A DNA stretch of 64,000 nt, taken from Eublepharis macularius. Taxonomy: Eukaryota; Chordata; Lepidosauria; Squamata; Eublepharidae. Below are positions 11,291 through 24,259 of the stretch, one piece after another. The notes under the pieces were generated by a model. It made no database searches. It saw only the letters and a list, made by a program, of their open reading frames with translations, and was not told where the DNA came from. Position 1 is the stretch's first letter; each line of letters starts with the position of its first letter. The position numbers were made by a program, and so were the translations under genes. The DNA is taken from positions 191,308,311-191,372,310 of the forward strand of contig NC_072791.1 of the NCBI RefSeq assembly GCF_028583425.1. The letters run 5' to 3'.

Positions 11291-13957
11291 AAACTGCATT
11301 GATAGAGGCCTAGGGCACTTCCTCCATCCCTAAAAAGGGCCTGGAAGGCTCGGAAGAACAGGAGGGTTACAACTGTGGGGATTCGGAGAATTTTCGCCAG
11401 GGAAAGCCCCTATCCCTCATCAACCCCACAAAACAGCAGGAACATAGAAGCTTCCCTTGCAAATTGAAATACAACTGTGAAAACGCAAGCCAGTAGACCA
11501 GTCCTTCCTCTGCCTCTTTCTCCTATGCCCTGTTTGCATATCCAACAATTCTGAGACCAACTGTGATGGTGAACCATGGATGCAATCTGCACTACAGAAG
11601 TTTTTAGGCACCAGGCAGAAAAAGGTGACTATAGGAAGTAAGAACCAAATGAAAAAAAACATGAGGAAAAACCAACTTGGAAAGAAATAAAAAGCTACAC
11701 CATGCATCACCAACTTTCAGCACCCCATCTCCATATTCACTATCTGTAACCTTTGGTGGCCATTTTGTTAAGGGCTACAGCTGAATAGGACTTAATACGG
11801 GGAAAGGCTGGGCCTGATATAACAGTGCAGATGAAGTGATAGACACACAAAGAGATGGCTAGAGAGACGGAGGGGGGAAAGGGAGATTAAAGTAGCTGAG
11901 AAATTGGGTTTGGGATTCACTCAGCTACTTAGCAGCAATAGTGGATATTCATAGTATAGTTCTACCACTTATCTTACTTATTAATCTATATTGCACACAG
12001 AATTCCCTTGAAGTTGACATGCTGTGAGGAATGATTTTTGGTTATTGCCAAATAAATGGCACTACAAAACCCCTCTGATGCAGGATGTGCTAACAGCCCA
12101 TTTCACAGGTTATGTAATTAGAAAGAAAACCTTAGTGACTTGATTAAAGGTTACTGTGGAAATCAAATGTCTTCAGCTCAGCACATTTTAACAAGTCATT
12201 TCTTGCACTATTAGGCACCACGGTCTCCTGTTGTAATTATAGACCCAAAAGGCCTCATAAAGAAAGTTATGACTCATCTAAAAATAGTTGCAGACTTTTG
12301 TGCCAGGCCAGCACTAATATAAATATCTCCATCAACTTATGAATAAGCCTTTGCTCTTTAGCAACATGAAGCAATCTTTTCTGGAGCAGGATGAATTTAA
12401 AAGACCAGACAGTCTGGGGAGCGTGAGACAAGATAACCATTGATAGCACATTGTTATTGTTATGAAAGAACAAACTCACAAAAACATAACTCTTACATGC
12501 ATATTATTTTGGTTCTTTTCAAGGGGAAGGCACTAATACAAAAAAGAAAACCATTTCTGTTTAAAAATTGAAACTGAAAAACGTCTTTCACTTTCTCAAA
12601 GAAAGGGAAATGGGTTTTTCTTAGGAATTTCCTCAGGAAAATTTCCAGTTCTTTACACTGCAAAGGTCCTAGGGCCCAAGGGAATCAGTATGACACAGAT
12701 GACATATTTAACAAGGAAGTCATGCTGTTGGTCGCCATCACTGCAGTAAGATTGAGCCTTGGACTTACACACGCCCTCTCTTATTTCTCATGCAGAGAGA
12801 TGAAATTAAAGACTCCCTAAAACCATAGTGTGTTGTGATGTCAATGCAGTAATTGAATATGGTTACATTAGAAGTGCAATCTAAAACGGAGGACTTGGTT
12901 AATTGAAGATAGGTCCATCAATGTCTATTAGCAGTGGTGACTAAAGGGCACCTCCAGATTCAGAGGCAGTGAACTTCATAATACCAGTGCCAGGAGGCAG
13001 AACAAGAGGAAAATCTTGGCCTCTATTCCTTTTTTTGTCAGCTCTTCAGATCAACTGGTTGGCCACTGCATGAAAGAGGATGTTGGACTAGATGGGTCAA
13101 TCCTCTGATCCAGCTAAGCTCTTCTTACGTTTTTATGGACTAGAGAGAGGACTATAGTTGTTGTTTGTTTAAAACATACATTTGTACCTGTATGGTTGTG
13201 CATTCTTTTCTTTCTTGGCAAAGCGATAATTGCCAGGCTCCATCTGCGGTTCACAGAGCCATGCAAGCATTGCCTTTCAGTTGACCCAGTTCAGGTTTTT
13301 TGAACCATCATGCTAAAGTGTTATCTAAAGGCAAAACATATTGAAATCGCTACATAGGCTGTGCAATCTTGAATGCATCCGCAGGAGAGATGAATTGTAG
13401 CTGTCATTTTACTTTCCCAGTTTTTCAACTATGTCAGAATTATAAATGCAAAGAGCTTTATGAGTTTTGCTACAGAGGCTTGTGCTGGAGAATTGTTTTC
13501 CTTGGCTCTTGAGTCATTGAGGTTGTGCATGGGATCAGGATGCTTGACAACGAGAGGAGGGTTGGTTTGCTGGACTCTGGAATGGGGGCATGAAAGGACA
13601 CGTCTCCATGGGCTGACACAGTACAAAATATTTCACATTACAAGCTTTTTCATTTAGGTTTTTCATAATTTTAGAAGAGGCAGGTTGAAAACTATAGTCT
13701 GCCTTTAACAGAACTCTGCTGCTAGCAGTCTACACGATGCTGGACAGATTTGCTCAAAATTGTAGGTACATTCTTGGAACAAGGTAAAATGAACTATAGA
13801 TACATATTGACAGGAATGAGCAAAACTGAAGTTAGGAGACAGACAAAAAGGGTAAAAAACAACAACCTGAAATTCAAGACAGAAACCAAAAAGTTGAGCA
13901 ACAAGAAAATAAAATACAGCTATTTATTACATGGGGCACAAAATCTTAGGATAACAC
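11291..13957. other. Plain sequence with one old repeat
   Basis: No exon was seen. The stretch 12930-13135 is an interspersed repeat ending gttggactagatgggtcaat..ctcttcttacgtttttatg. The same family lies in the opposite orientation at 21017-21345, where it starts aagaacataagaagagccctgg. Confidence 0.4.
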
Positions 13958-14918
13958 TAGAGATGGGCACAAACCGGGAAAAATCCAAACTATGTGATTC
14001 GTGGTTCATCGTGTTTCACGAACCCCAAACCCCAAACTTTCATGAACGTCCCCCTTTGCGAATTGGTTTGTTGGTTTATGGTTCATCACTTCCAGAGACC
14101 CTAGAACAGCCCCCTTCACAGTCAGAGATGCCAAACTCACCAGGAGTCTTCAGCAGGCTCTTTTCCAGCAACTCTCCAAGTTTCGTGAAGATTGCATTCC
14201 GGATATTTGTGTTAGGGATCCCAAAGTGGGTGCACCCAAGAAAGTTCCATTAGATATAATGGGAGCCAGCCACAAATGCCAATTGACTAAATAAGAAATA
14301 AATTAGAAAGACTGATTAGTTTATCAGCAACACCACAAAAATGCTCCAAAATCCTTCCTCTCAAATTCCAAATTCCAGCAGCAGTCCCTCCTCTCTCTTT
14401 GCCAGCTTGAAAGTAAGGCTGAGGCTTAGAGCTGGGACTCAGGAGTTATATACTCCTTGCTCTCATAGAGCAGAATGGGAGCTCTCTGGTTGGCAACCAG
14501 AACTTCCTATCAAGGTTTTGAGGGCTAAGATTGGTGTTCCCAGGACTGCAAAAGACATCTAGCCCCTCTGTTGTCTAGGGAATTAATCCTTGCTCCTTGC
14601 TCTCATAGAGCAGAATGGAAGCTCTCTGGTTGGCAGCCAGAGCTGTCTATCAAGATTTTGAGGACCAAGGTTGTTCCCAGGCCTGTTGAAGATGTCCATC
14701 CCGTCTGTTGCCTAGGGAATTGATAGATCCTCAGATCTGTTGCCTAGGAAATTGATAGATCGGCGCCAGGCTGTCTGAAATAATGAACCAAAAACAAACC
14801 TCCAAACTGGCCAAAAAAATTAATTGTGGTTCGTGAAATTAGGTCCCATGAACCACCGGTTCACAAACTCCAAACTGGTCTGGTGCGTGCCGAACTTTGG
14901 TTCATATTTCGATTCATG
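13958..14918 (+). mobile_element. Non-autonomous hAT element with tandem units, right end lost
   Basis: The left terminus tagagatgggcacaaacc is shared with elements at 31955, 37007, 56559 and 61837. It holds two ~125-bp internal units (cttgctctcatagagcagaatgg.. at about 14456 and 14595). The expected right terminus (cccacctcta) is absent; homology stops near gattcatg. The 8 bases before it (gataacac) have no partner on the right. Confidence 0.65.
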
Positions 14919-15349
14919 GAACCTGTGGCTTCAGAATAGTGGAGCTGAGAATAATGGCACCTTCTAGACTTACTTTTATGCCTTTGGATTGGGAAGAGAG
15001 AGGGTGGAGGAGAAGGAGAAGTAAGACCATCTCCTTCTCGGATGTTGTTTTCTTTCTTGTCTTTTATGCTGTAGGCCCTCATCCAATCCTCAGTAATCCT
15101 CAAAATTTCCAAATGGAAATATGGAAAAAGAATACCTCATACTTTTATGCTGTATGCATTTTGATTGAATAACATGTTGTCTTAAAAAAGTATTTCACTA
15201 ATTTCAAAAAAATTCTAGGATTTTTTTCAGTGGTCCCCCCAATTTCCCAATTGTCAATCAGAATTTTTTTCAAGGGGTTTGAGGTGTGTGGGAAAGCAAA
15301 AAACTTTCTGAATGTTTCCATTTCCCCCAAGCCTTCACATCTCTAGCTG
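14919..15349 (-). mobile_element. hAT-like element fragment
   Basis: It ends at ccttcacatctcta (15336-15349) and shows the same AT-rich style as 7511-7850. It abuts the broken right end of the previous element, so it may have replaced that end. Confidence 0.3.
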
Positions 15350-16312
15350 TGGCATACTACTGAAGCACCTGGGACATTTAATCCTTTTCATTTACATTAT
15401 GGCTGAGACCAAACATGAGGCAATGGAAAGAGCAGAACACTGTTTAAGTCCTTTAGGATGTGCTAGTTTAATAAAATGGTAAGAAGATAGAGGAACTGTG
15501 GAAGCACATGGACTTTAGGTCTACCTCCAGCTGAATGTGGAAGGTATGACTATTAATTTGCATATGCGTACAGTGTGAGTAGGAGCTGTAACCCATCACA
15601 AGGACCCCTTCCTTCACTGATGGAGAAATAAATTTATTCTTGAGATTTCATGAAATTTTCAGTGATTTACTAAGTCAACATTACAATCTGTTAATGCAAA
15701 GATTCGTCCATGAAAGAAAAACAGGGCTTTAGTATCCTGTGTCTTATGCTGATTAACAAAGCTGGGAGAAAATAAGGGAATTCACTACCTTTAATTAATC
15801 TGCTGTATTATGAAACTTCTCTTAGCAACACTGAGGCATGCATCTCGACTATTTTGTGACATTTACTGTGTCTTCTTTCCACCACCTTTGTTTTACTTGG
15901 TTGTGTACAGCCAAACCCCCAAAACTCAGTGCTACTAGCCAAACAACTTGCAATTCTCATTTACATGTACCATAGCTGTCTGGTTCTTGGGCAGGAATGT
16001 TCATACACAGTTTGATTATTTGTGACTTTGTTGTGAAATGTGATTTAAACAAGAATGTCTAAGCAAGCCCTTTCACAATTTCCGCTTCTGCATCTAAAAA
16101 GGGCTGAGAGGGATATTTCAAGGTAGTTTTTAATATTAACCATAAAAGTGACTTGAAATGTGGCAAACTGCTCCATTCTTACTTACTTGCATTACTGTTC
16201 ATTCAATCATCGTCTTGAACAGAAAACACAACTGGAATACTAAAGGGATTTAGAAGTCTGATGAACTTCCACTACTATCAAATATTTTGCAACCTGCAGC
16301 ATCATGTTATTC
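15350..16312. other. No feature recognised
   Basis: Ordinary AT-rich sequence without exon-like frames or repeat termini that I can support. Confidence 0.5.
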
Positions 16313-16892
16313 TCTGCAGAAGATGTCCAGCCCCTCTGTTGCCTAGGGAATTAATTCTTGGTCCTTGCTCACATAGAGCAGAATGGGAGCTCTCTGGTTG
16401 GCAGGCAGAGCTGCCTATCAAGGTCTTGAGGGCTAAGATTGGTGTTCCCGTGGCTGCAGAACATCCATCCCCTCTGTTGACTAGGGAATTTATTCTTGCT
16501 TCTTGCTTGCAAAGAGAAGAATGGGAGCTTTCTGGTTGACAGGCAGAGCTGCTTATCAAGGTTTTGAGGGCTAAGATTGGTGTTCACATGATTGCAGAAT
16601 GTCCATCTCCTCTGTTGCCTAGGGAATTAATTCTTGCTCCTTGCTCACATAGAGAAGAATGGGAGCTCTCTGGTTGGCAGCCAGGCTGCAGAAGGTCTGC
16701 GGACGTCCCCTCCGTTGCCTAGGGAATTGATAGATCAGTGCCAGGATGTCTGAACTCATGGACTGAGGGATCAGCCCAAATGGACCAAAATTTGTGAAAA
16801 ACGTGAGTCCTATGAATCACGTGTTTGTGAATGATGAACCAGGCTGGACTATGCCAAATTTAGGTCCATTTTCCAGTCCGTGCCCACCTCTA
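16313..16892 (+). mobile_element. hAT element 3' part with three tandem units
   Basis: Three ~125-bp units start near 16320, 16460 and 16605 (gttgcctagggaatt..catagagcagaatgggagc). They are followed by the common right end (gtccgtgcccacctcta, 16876-16892). The left terminus is missing. It is the same family as 13958-14918 and 37007-37951, but with another unit count. Confidence 0.7.
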
Positions 16893-19583
16893 ATTATTCC
16901 TGATCTGAACTGTTTGCCTGCCTTTCAAACAATGAATCACACAAGCATGATGGGCCACAAAGAACGTTAAAAAGAAAACAAGACAAGACATGCAGGCCTG
17001 ATATTATCTTTTTGTTAGTCAATTATTGTTAAATTTTGGTGAACACAGGATATCCAGGCGCAAAACCCCTACAATTCCCATGAGGCACTGTGTGAATTCA
17101 CATGAGTGAGCTGACCCAAGTTCATTCAATTTGCCATTTACAGTCAAAGAACTGTGTTACTAACTTTCAAGTTTTGTCTGTGCGCGTGCACTTAAAGAAT
17201 GTGGCAAACAGCAGATACAGAGGCAGATTAGAGAAGGTGGGAAACTACTGTAAAAATTGTAATATGTGATTTTACCTCTGCAATAGTCCTTTTTGCATAA
17301 TCAATGAGCACTCAAGACAGCTGAAAATAAAGCATAAAATACAATAATTCAATTATTGTGAGTCTTCGGAAACTTTTAGGAAGTGCTGTAAGGCTATTGA
17401 ATTTTTAATGGAGTATAGGAGGTGGGCATTTGATTACTTGTTATTCAGCTTTATTAGGATTTATTAAGCTGGGTAGGGGATTGGGGTTTCTTGTTCAGTT
17501 TTTAAATTTTAATTTTTTTTCAAAAATTATGTATTGTAAGCCACCTTGAGCCTTGGGGAAAGGTGGGATACAAATATTTTAATTAATAAATAAAAATATT
17601 AGTGTTTATATGATCTGACCTTATATTGCATTAACAAACTAAGTATCAATATAGAAAATAAAAGCCTCTCTTTACAGGATCTTCTTCCTTTGTCAGCTCC
17701 AAGAACAGCCTGGCAACTAATGAGAGTCCTGGGAGGTGGGAGACATGGGGGCACACCCCGTCGGTGTGACATCACTTCTGGAGAAAGCCCAGGTGTCATC
17801 CTCTTTGGGAATCCTCTAGCAGGTAAAGCCATAGAGTTTCTTGCAATTCCTAGAGCAGACTTAAAAAAAACATTTTCCCCCACCAGCCACAGGAACATTG
17901 GCGGGCAACAGGAACCAGGAGTTGGGGATCACCCAACCCTGATGGGAAAACAACAGTCCTAGCTGCACACCAACTCTGACTTGATTATTTACATTTCAGC
18001 TCACAGATGAGAACAAAATCCAATCATAAAGTAATGTGCCCCACTTCTGCCTTAGAATGTTAGGCTTTTTGGCTTATCTTTGTAAATTATTCCCTCCCCT
18101 TTGTTTGTACCATTGTGTCTGTACATATATCGCTGCCATCCAAGTGTAACATTTCACGCATCTGACAAAGCAAGCTATGCCTCACAAAAACTTACAGTTG
18201 TTACTTCTATGAAGATACTAACAAGTTTGTAAAGAATAGGTCATAAATGGAAATTTTGTCTGTGCACTCTTTGAGAAAGATGAAATTTGAAACAGGACTA
18301 ATAACGATCTAGACAACCCGTCAGAGGACCAAGAAGATTACTTCTCATCAGTATAGGATTTTTCACAGTCACTTGAAATTGCCTGTATTTGAGAAAGCGT
18401 TTTGGACTCTCCCTCACTATTTCGATACATAGTGCTTATGACTCTTGTATATTGTGTTTAATGTATACTTTTAATTAATAAATAAAAACATTAGTGTTTA
18501 TATGATCTGACCCTATCTTGCATTTGCCTATTTGGTGCTAATTACACACTTGTGCTTTAATATGAATGTATAATAATAAATAACTTTAATCTATAATTTC
18601 TACAATAGCACTTTAGCAGCAGCACTTTATATATACTTAGGCATGGGGTCTCTTGTGATACAGCACTTGTATGAATTGTTGTTCCAGTTGTGAGCAGGAA
18701 GTCTTATTAATTCCTATTAGTGTATACTTTGAGGTTTCACTGTGTATTTAATAAGATTTTATTAATTGTAGCTATTGTTAAACCACTGAATTGACACGTT
18801 TCATTTTTGGTAAAAAAGGTTTATTAGTAAGTTTTCGCGGGATCTCTTGCTTCTTGTGGTTTTGTACTGCATTACTCTATTTGTTCAGATATCCACAAAA
18901 ACTTATGGCACAACAGGTATGTCAGTTGGTGCTAAGAGATTATTTTGAAAAGTTAGTTTTGTACAAAAATTCATATTCCCAGCTGCTACTAGAAATGCCA
19001 GCCATTTAAATCTAATTCAAGAGCGTAAAGTAGCAGTGGAGCTCCCACAACCCAATAATCTAGTTCTACTCAGTGTGCAACTTACCTTCCTTGGTGCTGG
19101 GATGCTGGTCTGTATACTGAGGCAAACTGTGTCCCAGGATTTGACTGTTAGTTGTAAAAGTTCATTTTTTGACTTTTTAAAAAGTAGTTTGTATTTCTTT
19201 GGCTATGCATGTACCGAATTCCAGCTTACTGGGTAGCCTGGATGTGCCTTTACCAGTTGAACACATCTCTCCCCACCCACTCTGCCCCAGTCGTTCAGAG
19301 AGACATATAAATGCCTTACATTAGACTGTTGTAATAATGAGCATATTTTTTCCTCTATGAGTGTTCCCACACCAAATTTTGATTTTCGGGGCATTCCTAA
19401 AGTATCATAAGCATTTGGGTTTATAGTCTGACTCCCCTATTTGAACGAGAGGAGGACAAATATTGCAGTATATTTTTAATTGCAGTATAATTGCCGTTTC
19501 TTGCCATGTTTATCACTTTTAAGATCTCTAACTCATCAGGAGCTTCCTGAAATTCAATACCCATGAGTGAGTGAGTGAGTTAC
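16893..19583. other. Mostly plain sequence with small remnants
   Basis: A SINE/LINE 3' tail (gtaagccaccttgagcc..gggatacaaat) lies at 17537-17580. The stretch 17680-17960 is a GC-richer unclassified block. The stretch 18150-18225 (catctgacaaagcaagctatgcctcac) matches the Penelope terminal motif in the plus orientation. The tail aattaataaataaaaa(t/c)attagtgtttatatgatctgac occurs twice (17581 and 18473). No exons were recognised. Confidence 0.4.
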
Positions 19584-19650
19584 AGTACAGTTCTAAACAG
19601 AGTTACACCCTTCTAAGTCCATTGACTTCAATGGGTTTAGGACTGGACTG
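19584..19650. repeat. Foldback repeat (tcaatgg family)
   Basis: It carries gttctaaacagagttaca..aagtccattgacttcaatggg and a shortened right arm. Confidence 0.6.
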
Positions 19651-19898
19651 TTAGAAGAGCCTGAGGATGTTTAAGTACATTACTGTTAGCTATGTGACTC
19701 AGCTATATAGTTGGGATCTAGTCCTACACTCTGCCCTTAAATACATTTTAGTGGCTTCAGTTCAAAACACAGTTCAAATACAAATACATTGATTTAAAAC
19801 AGCCTTTTCCTTTAACTACTGAAGAGTTACACTTAATATTCCTGCCAAAACACATTCAATATAAACAGATTTTAAAAATCTACATCTGGGGTGAACAA

Positions 19899-20743
19899 TA
19901 GGGGTGTGCACAAAAAAACCCCTGGGTAATCAGGGTCTGGGTTTCAGTGGGGGGAATCCAGTGTCCCTGAAAACCAGGTCAGATTCTCTGATCTGGGTTA
20001 GAGAATCCCTGATTTAACTGGCCATTATTACCTATGAGGAAAAATGTCTGGAGGAGCAGGGAGGGCATTTTGAAAGCAAACTTGACCACTACTCCTGACC
20101 GCTAAAGACCTCCAAAGAAGGATTGGATCACGGAGTCCAATTCTGTGGGCCCCTGAACAAGCTGCCCCCAAGCACTTTCCATCATTTCCAACAGAAGAAA
20201 CATTTCCAAGGCTTTTAACCTTCACAGTTTGTCACTCCCCCATTGCTTGGGGTTCCCTGATTTGACATTAAAACTCTCTTGCAAGTTTATCGTCAAACCA
20301 GATAATTCCTTTATCTGGGGAGGGGTGAGGCTTGCCAAGCTGCAGTTTGAAAGGCAGTGGCAGCTAAGAGCTCTTTCGGAGCTGGTGTGTGTGTGTGTGT
20401 GGTGTGTGTGTGGTGTGTGTGTGCGTGCACGTGCGTGTGTGTGTGTGTGGAGGGACAGAATGGGATGGAAATCACCTCTGCAGCCTCCTTCCCACCTCAC
20501 CTGCTGCAATGTGGAGCTTGCCTCCATTCATGCTGCTGCCCTCATGCTTGCTCACTGCTGCTCCGCCTCTGCTGTGGCTGCCTGCAGTGGCTGCCTACGA
20601 TCAGATAATCCAGCCCATTGAGTCAGGGTGCCTGGATCCAATCCAGGGTTTTAAGATGTGATCCAGTTGAGCTGGATTATGCTAGATTGACACAAATCCA
20701 GTTTTTAAGATGGTTGCTGAATCTGGATTGCACCCCCCCCCCA
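19899..20743. mobile_element. Non-autonomous hAT element containing (GT)n
   Basis: The left end taggggtgtgcac is matched by the right end ttgcaccccccccccca. The flanking octamers gtgaacaa (19891-19898) and gtaaacaa (20744-20751) differ at one base. The terminus is shared with 49843-50525. Internally it has dense short inverted repeats built from aatccagg/ctggatt and a GT microsatellite. No transposase remains. Confidence 0.75.
20384..20449 (+). repeat. (GT)n microsatellite
   Basis: Interrupted GT/GTGTGC tract inside the hAT element. Open frames through it are low-complexity and not genes. Confidence 0.9.
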
Positions 20744-20751
20744 GTAAACAA

Positions 20752-22790
20752 TCAAATCCAGTGAGATGATCCTAGTCAATTTATATTGACAATGAGGAAG
20801 GCTTGTTCAGAGTAGTCTGTAATGCTGACCAACTCAGACCCATTTGCCTTGCAAGTGTTTAAAGCCCTGAGCCAAGTCATATTCCCATTGATTAATGCAT
20901 AGGCCCTATTTGCATATTTGAAAGTATCTGGCATTGGGATACATCATTAAAGGGTCTGTTACATATCTGGAGGTATCTTGAGAGGAAGGAAAAAAGAACA
21001 CACCAAGAATAAGAACATAAGAAGAGCCCTGGTGGATCACACAGGACTCCATCTAGTCTAGCAACCTATTTCATACAGTGGCCAGTCAATTGCCCAAGAA
21101 GGCCAGCAAACAGGGCATAGAGGTTAAGACTCTTCCCTGACGTTGCCTGCCTCCTAGCACTGGTAGTCAGAGGTTTACTGCCTCTGAATGTGGAGGTTCC
21201 CTTTAGTCACCATGGCTAATAAGACACTGATGGACTTACCAACCACAAATCAATATTCATGGAAGCAGTGATGATGGCCACGCATCCCACAATTCAATCA
21301 CTTGTTGCAAAAAGAAATATTTCCTTTTTTTCCATCCTGAAACGACTCACCATCAACTTTATTTGTTACTCCTGAGTTCTGGTATTAATGGGAAAGGGAG
21401 AAAAAGTTCTATCCCATGAAAAGCAATGAAATTTTGCTGTTTAACATAACATGCCTCAAGAAATTAAAGCAATTCAGAGGTTCAGCCCTCACTGAATGTA
21501 ATATAAGTGACAGCTTAATTAGTATTAATTAGACTTAATTAGACTATTATAAGTGGAGGGGAAACAGCTACAGGAAGATCATTGTAAGTAAAACTATCAC
21601 CACCCACTGGTGCAAAGTTCAACCAACTGAAGAACTATGCAGGAATGGTAAATAATAATTACAGCACACTTTGTACTGACACTTCACTCTAGAAGCTTAA
21701 AGCAGCTTAGAAGATAGGCTCCATTCCAGCTTCACACTATCTAATTCCTGCACCAGGGCACTCTCTCTCTCAAAATCATCATGAAGTATGGAGATACCCA
21801 AGTTTAGCAGCAACATCATTATGCAGCTGCTGTATAAATGCAAAAGATTCCAAATATGCTGTTCCATTGGAATACTGTTCATAGACCTCTTGCCAACACT
21901 GCAGCCTTGAGCAGCTGTCAGGTGCTATAAAGAAAATAATAAGATGCTGCTGAGGTTAGTTGGGGAATCTTCTTTAGACAAATTTAAAGTAATTAGGTAA
22001 AATTTGTCAGGGACAGGTTTAATGGAGGGTTAGTTTGCATGTGCATACATGGATTGCTTGCTTACTTAGTACAATGGGATGGATTCCACCAGCTTTTCTT
22101 CTAGTGAAAGAAGGAAGAGCCCATTTTGTCCACTGAGAAGACTATGAGCAGTGATCATGAATTATACCTGTATGGACAAAAAGCTATGCAAGACATGAGC
22201 TGCAATGAAAAGGGAAGTGGGAGACAGGGAGGATCCACTAGTAGAGCAATCCACTCTGTAAGGTGGTTTGGGCTCCATCAGCCCTCCCATAAATCCAGAT
22301 GCTGATGGGAGTATAAGTATTATAGACAGAGACCTTGTTAATTCTTTTTTCTATACACTGTCCTGCCTATTGTTACTACTGTTAAATACATAAACATTAA
22401 ATACAAGATGAATACAAATACAAGATGAATCTCCTACTTTGACCATTATACTTAAAGCACTCATATGACAAGTCAGAAATACTGTCTTCAAGAAGGAAGA
22501 ATGTACACTATAAATGTGTACAAAGATGGACATTGCATGCTTTACAAAATATTCTTTCCAATGTTAAGGAAAACTACCTGTGGCATCAGCTTATTCATGC
22601 CATCTTCTGTATAAAACAGTCATGCAAAAGATGATATTTATATAAAGTATACAAGCATTCTGTGTCATCTTGCTAACGTTTTATAATACACAGATTGCAT
22701 TAGGAGGAAAATATAAAGTTTACATTAATGCTCAAACTAAATCATGAGTGAATATGAGGTTATATTATGCGTCCATACACACATGATAAT
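20752..22790. other. Old interspersed repeat and plain sequence
   Basis: The stretch 21017-21345 is a recognisable interspersed repeat (aagaacataagaagagccctgg..cctctgaatgtggaggttccc). The rest shows no exon I can support. A 43-codon frame at 21760-21900 on the minus strand has an acceptor-like start but no recognisable protein. Confidence 0.4.
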
Positions 22791-23033
22791 AATAATTACA
22801 TTTGATTTATATACCACCCTTCAAGACAACTTAACACCCACTCAGAGCAGTTTACAAAGTATGTTGTTATTATCCCCACAACAGTAATCACCCTATGAGG
22901 TGGGTGGGGCTGAGAGAGCTCCTAGAAGCTGTGACTGACCCAAGGTCACCCAGCTGGCTTCAAGTGGAGGAGTGGGGAATCAAACCCGGTTCTCCAGATT
23001 AGAGTCCCGTGCTCTTAACCATGACACCAAATG
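22791..23033 (-). mobile_element. Full-length MIR-like CORE-SINE
   Basis: Almost the same sequence as 41523-41776. The tRNA-head complement (gctcttaaccatgacacc; B box gggaatcaaacccgg) is at the right, the core (gctgtgactgacccaaggtcaccc) in the middle and a TAATAATTA tail at the left. The intact length and closeness of the two copies suggest a fairly recent subfamily. Confidence 0.85.
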
Positions 23034-23049
23034 GTCTCTCCAGTGCACA

Positions 23050-24020
23050 CATGACCAAGATTTGGGTCCAGTAGCACCTTATGGACCAACTAGATTTCCA
23101 GGGTATGAACTTCTGAGAGTCAGAGCGCCCTTTGTCAAATATGAGGAGTGGAAAAAGGAAGGAGTCCTTACAATCTGGGCAGAAAGTGGAAGGAGTATTG
23201 TAAATAAGAGTGTCAGGAAGCTAGCTATAATACGTGTTGTAGATGCAGAGGAATTAGCCATGTTAGTCTGTAGTAGAAAAATCAAAAAGAGTCCAGTAGC
23301 ACCTTTAAGACTAACCAACTTTATTGTAGCATAAGCTTTTGAGAATCACAGTTCTCTTTGTCAGATGCATGGAGGGCAAGAAGAAACTGGTCAGATATAT
23401 AGGTGGAGAGGGGAGGGCGGAGTAGATGCTTGAGTAGTAGCTTGACAGAGCCTGGCTGCAAAGTGCAGATAATTTGCATCTGTAATGCGAGAAAAATCCC
23501 ATCTTCCGATTCAACCCTGGGGGATCCATTGTTCCAGATTTGCAAATAAATTCAATTTCAGCAATCTCACGTTGTAATTTTCTGCTTGAGAACTGCTATT
23601 CTTAGGTCAGTGATGGAATGTCCTGGTAGATTAAATATTCTTTCACCTGTTTTTAAATGTTGTGATTTTTGATATCAAATTTATGTCCATTCATTCTGTT
23701 GCAAAGGAACTGACCTGTTTGTCCAATACAGAGCTGAAGGGCATTGCTGACCCTTGATGGTATATATAACGCTGGAAGATGAACAGGTCAATGAGCCTGA
23801 GATAGTATAGCTGGTGCTGTTAGGTCCGGTGATGGTGTTGTTGGAGTGAATACGGGAACAGAGTTGGCATCTTGGTTTATTGCAAAGTTTGTGTCCATGT
23901 GCACACATGATATCTCCCCAGGAGTAAGGGCTGGCCCATTCACTCTACGAGTCAGGAAGAATTGTGTGCATGCAGGATGTACATACACATGGAGTCTTTC
24001 TTGAAACAGAGTGCACCCTG
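23050..24020 (-). mobile_element. Penelope-like element, 3' end with tandem terminal repeats
   Basis: Minus-strand frames in pieces give a Cys-x(4)-CQLC motif, TITGPN, FTC/LTC-x(3)-VIYTI and a decayed GIY-YIG site (YIG replaced by YWT) around 23680-23880. Downstream, around 23500-23540, lies a PGLN segment of the Penelope C-terminus. The terminal motif gtccagtagcacctt..ctttgtca occurs twice, at 23068-23140 and 23288-23370, the tandem arrangement seen in Penelope elements. Frames are broken. A further terminal fragment lies at 29240-29340. Confidence 0.7.
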
Positions 24021-24175
24021 TTCATGTCGAGCTCATTCCACATGAACCCATTCAAGTGTGTTGGTAGGAGGCTAATCATTTACATACACGAGTTCCTGAA
24101 ACATATAGCATGGGGGAGAATATATTGTTGAGTGTACTAATTAAAACAAAAATAAGAAAGCAAGAAAAATAATTA

Positions 24176-24250
24176 TTAATCTTGAGCCTTCTGGCAGACA
24201 AACTGTTTTTCACAGTTTTCCAGGTCACCAGGTGCCATTTCTCCATTAAC
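24176..24250 (-). pseudogene. PLA2R1: PLA2R1-like exon: C-terminal end of a CTLD, then stop
   Basis: Twenty-five codons after acceptor CCTGGTTTCAG, in phase 0 as required by the exon at 33994. It encodes NGEMAPGDLENC, then EKQFVCQKAQD and TAA. The C-x(4)-FVCQK ending is the last disulfide half of a CTLD; the Trp normally in the NG-W position is Met. No GT donor follows. This is therefore either a true C-terminus or an exon whose donor was lost. It may belong to CTLD5 or CTLD6, since PLA2R1 CTLD6 ends similarly. Confidence 0.5.
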
Positions 24251-24259
24251 CTGAAACCA

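Noticed and set aside
20229..20661. Several plus-strand frames rich in Cys and Val
   Set aside because: Translations of the (GT)n tract in a hAT element.
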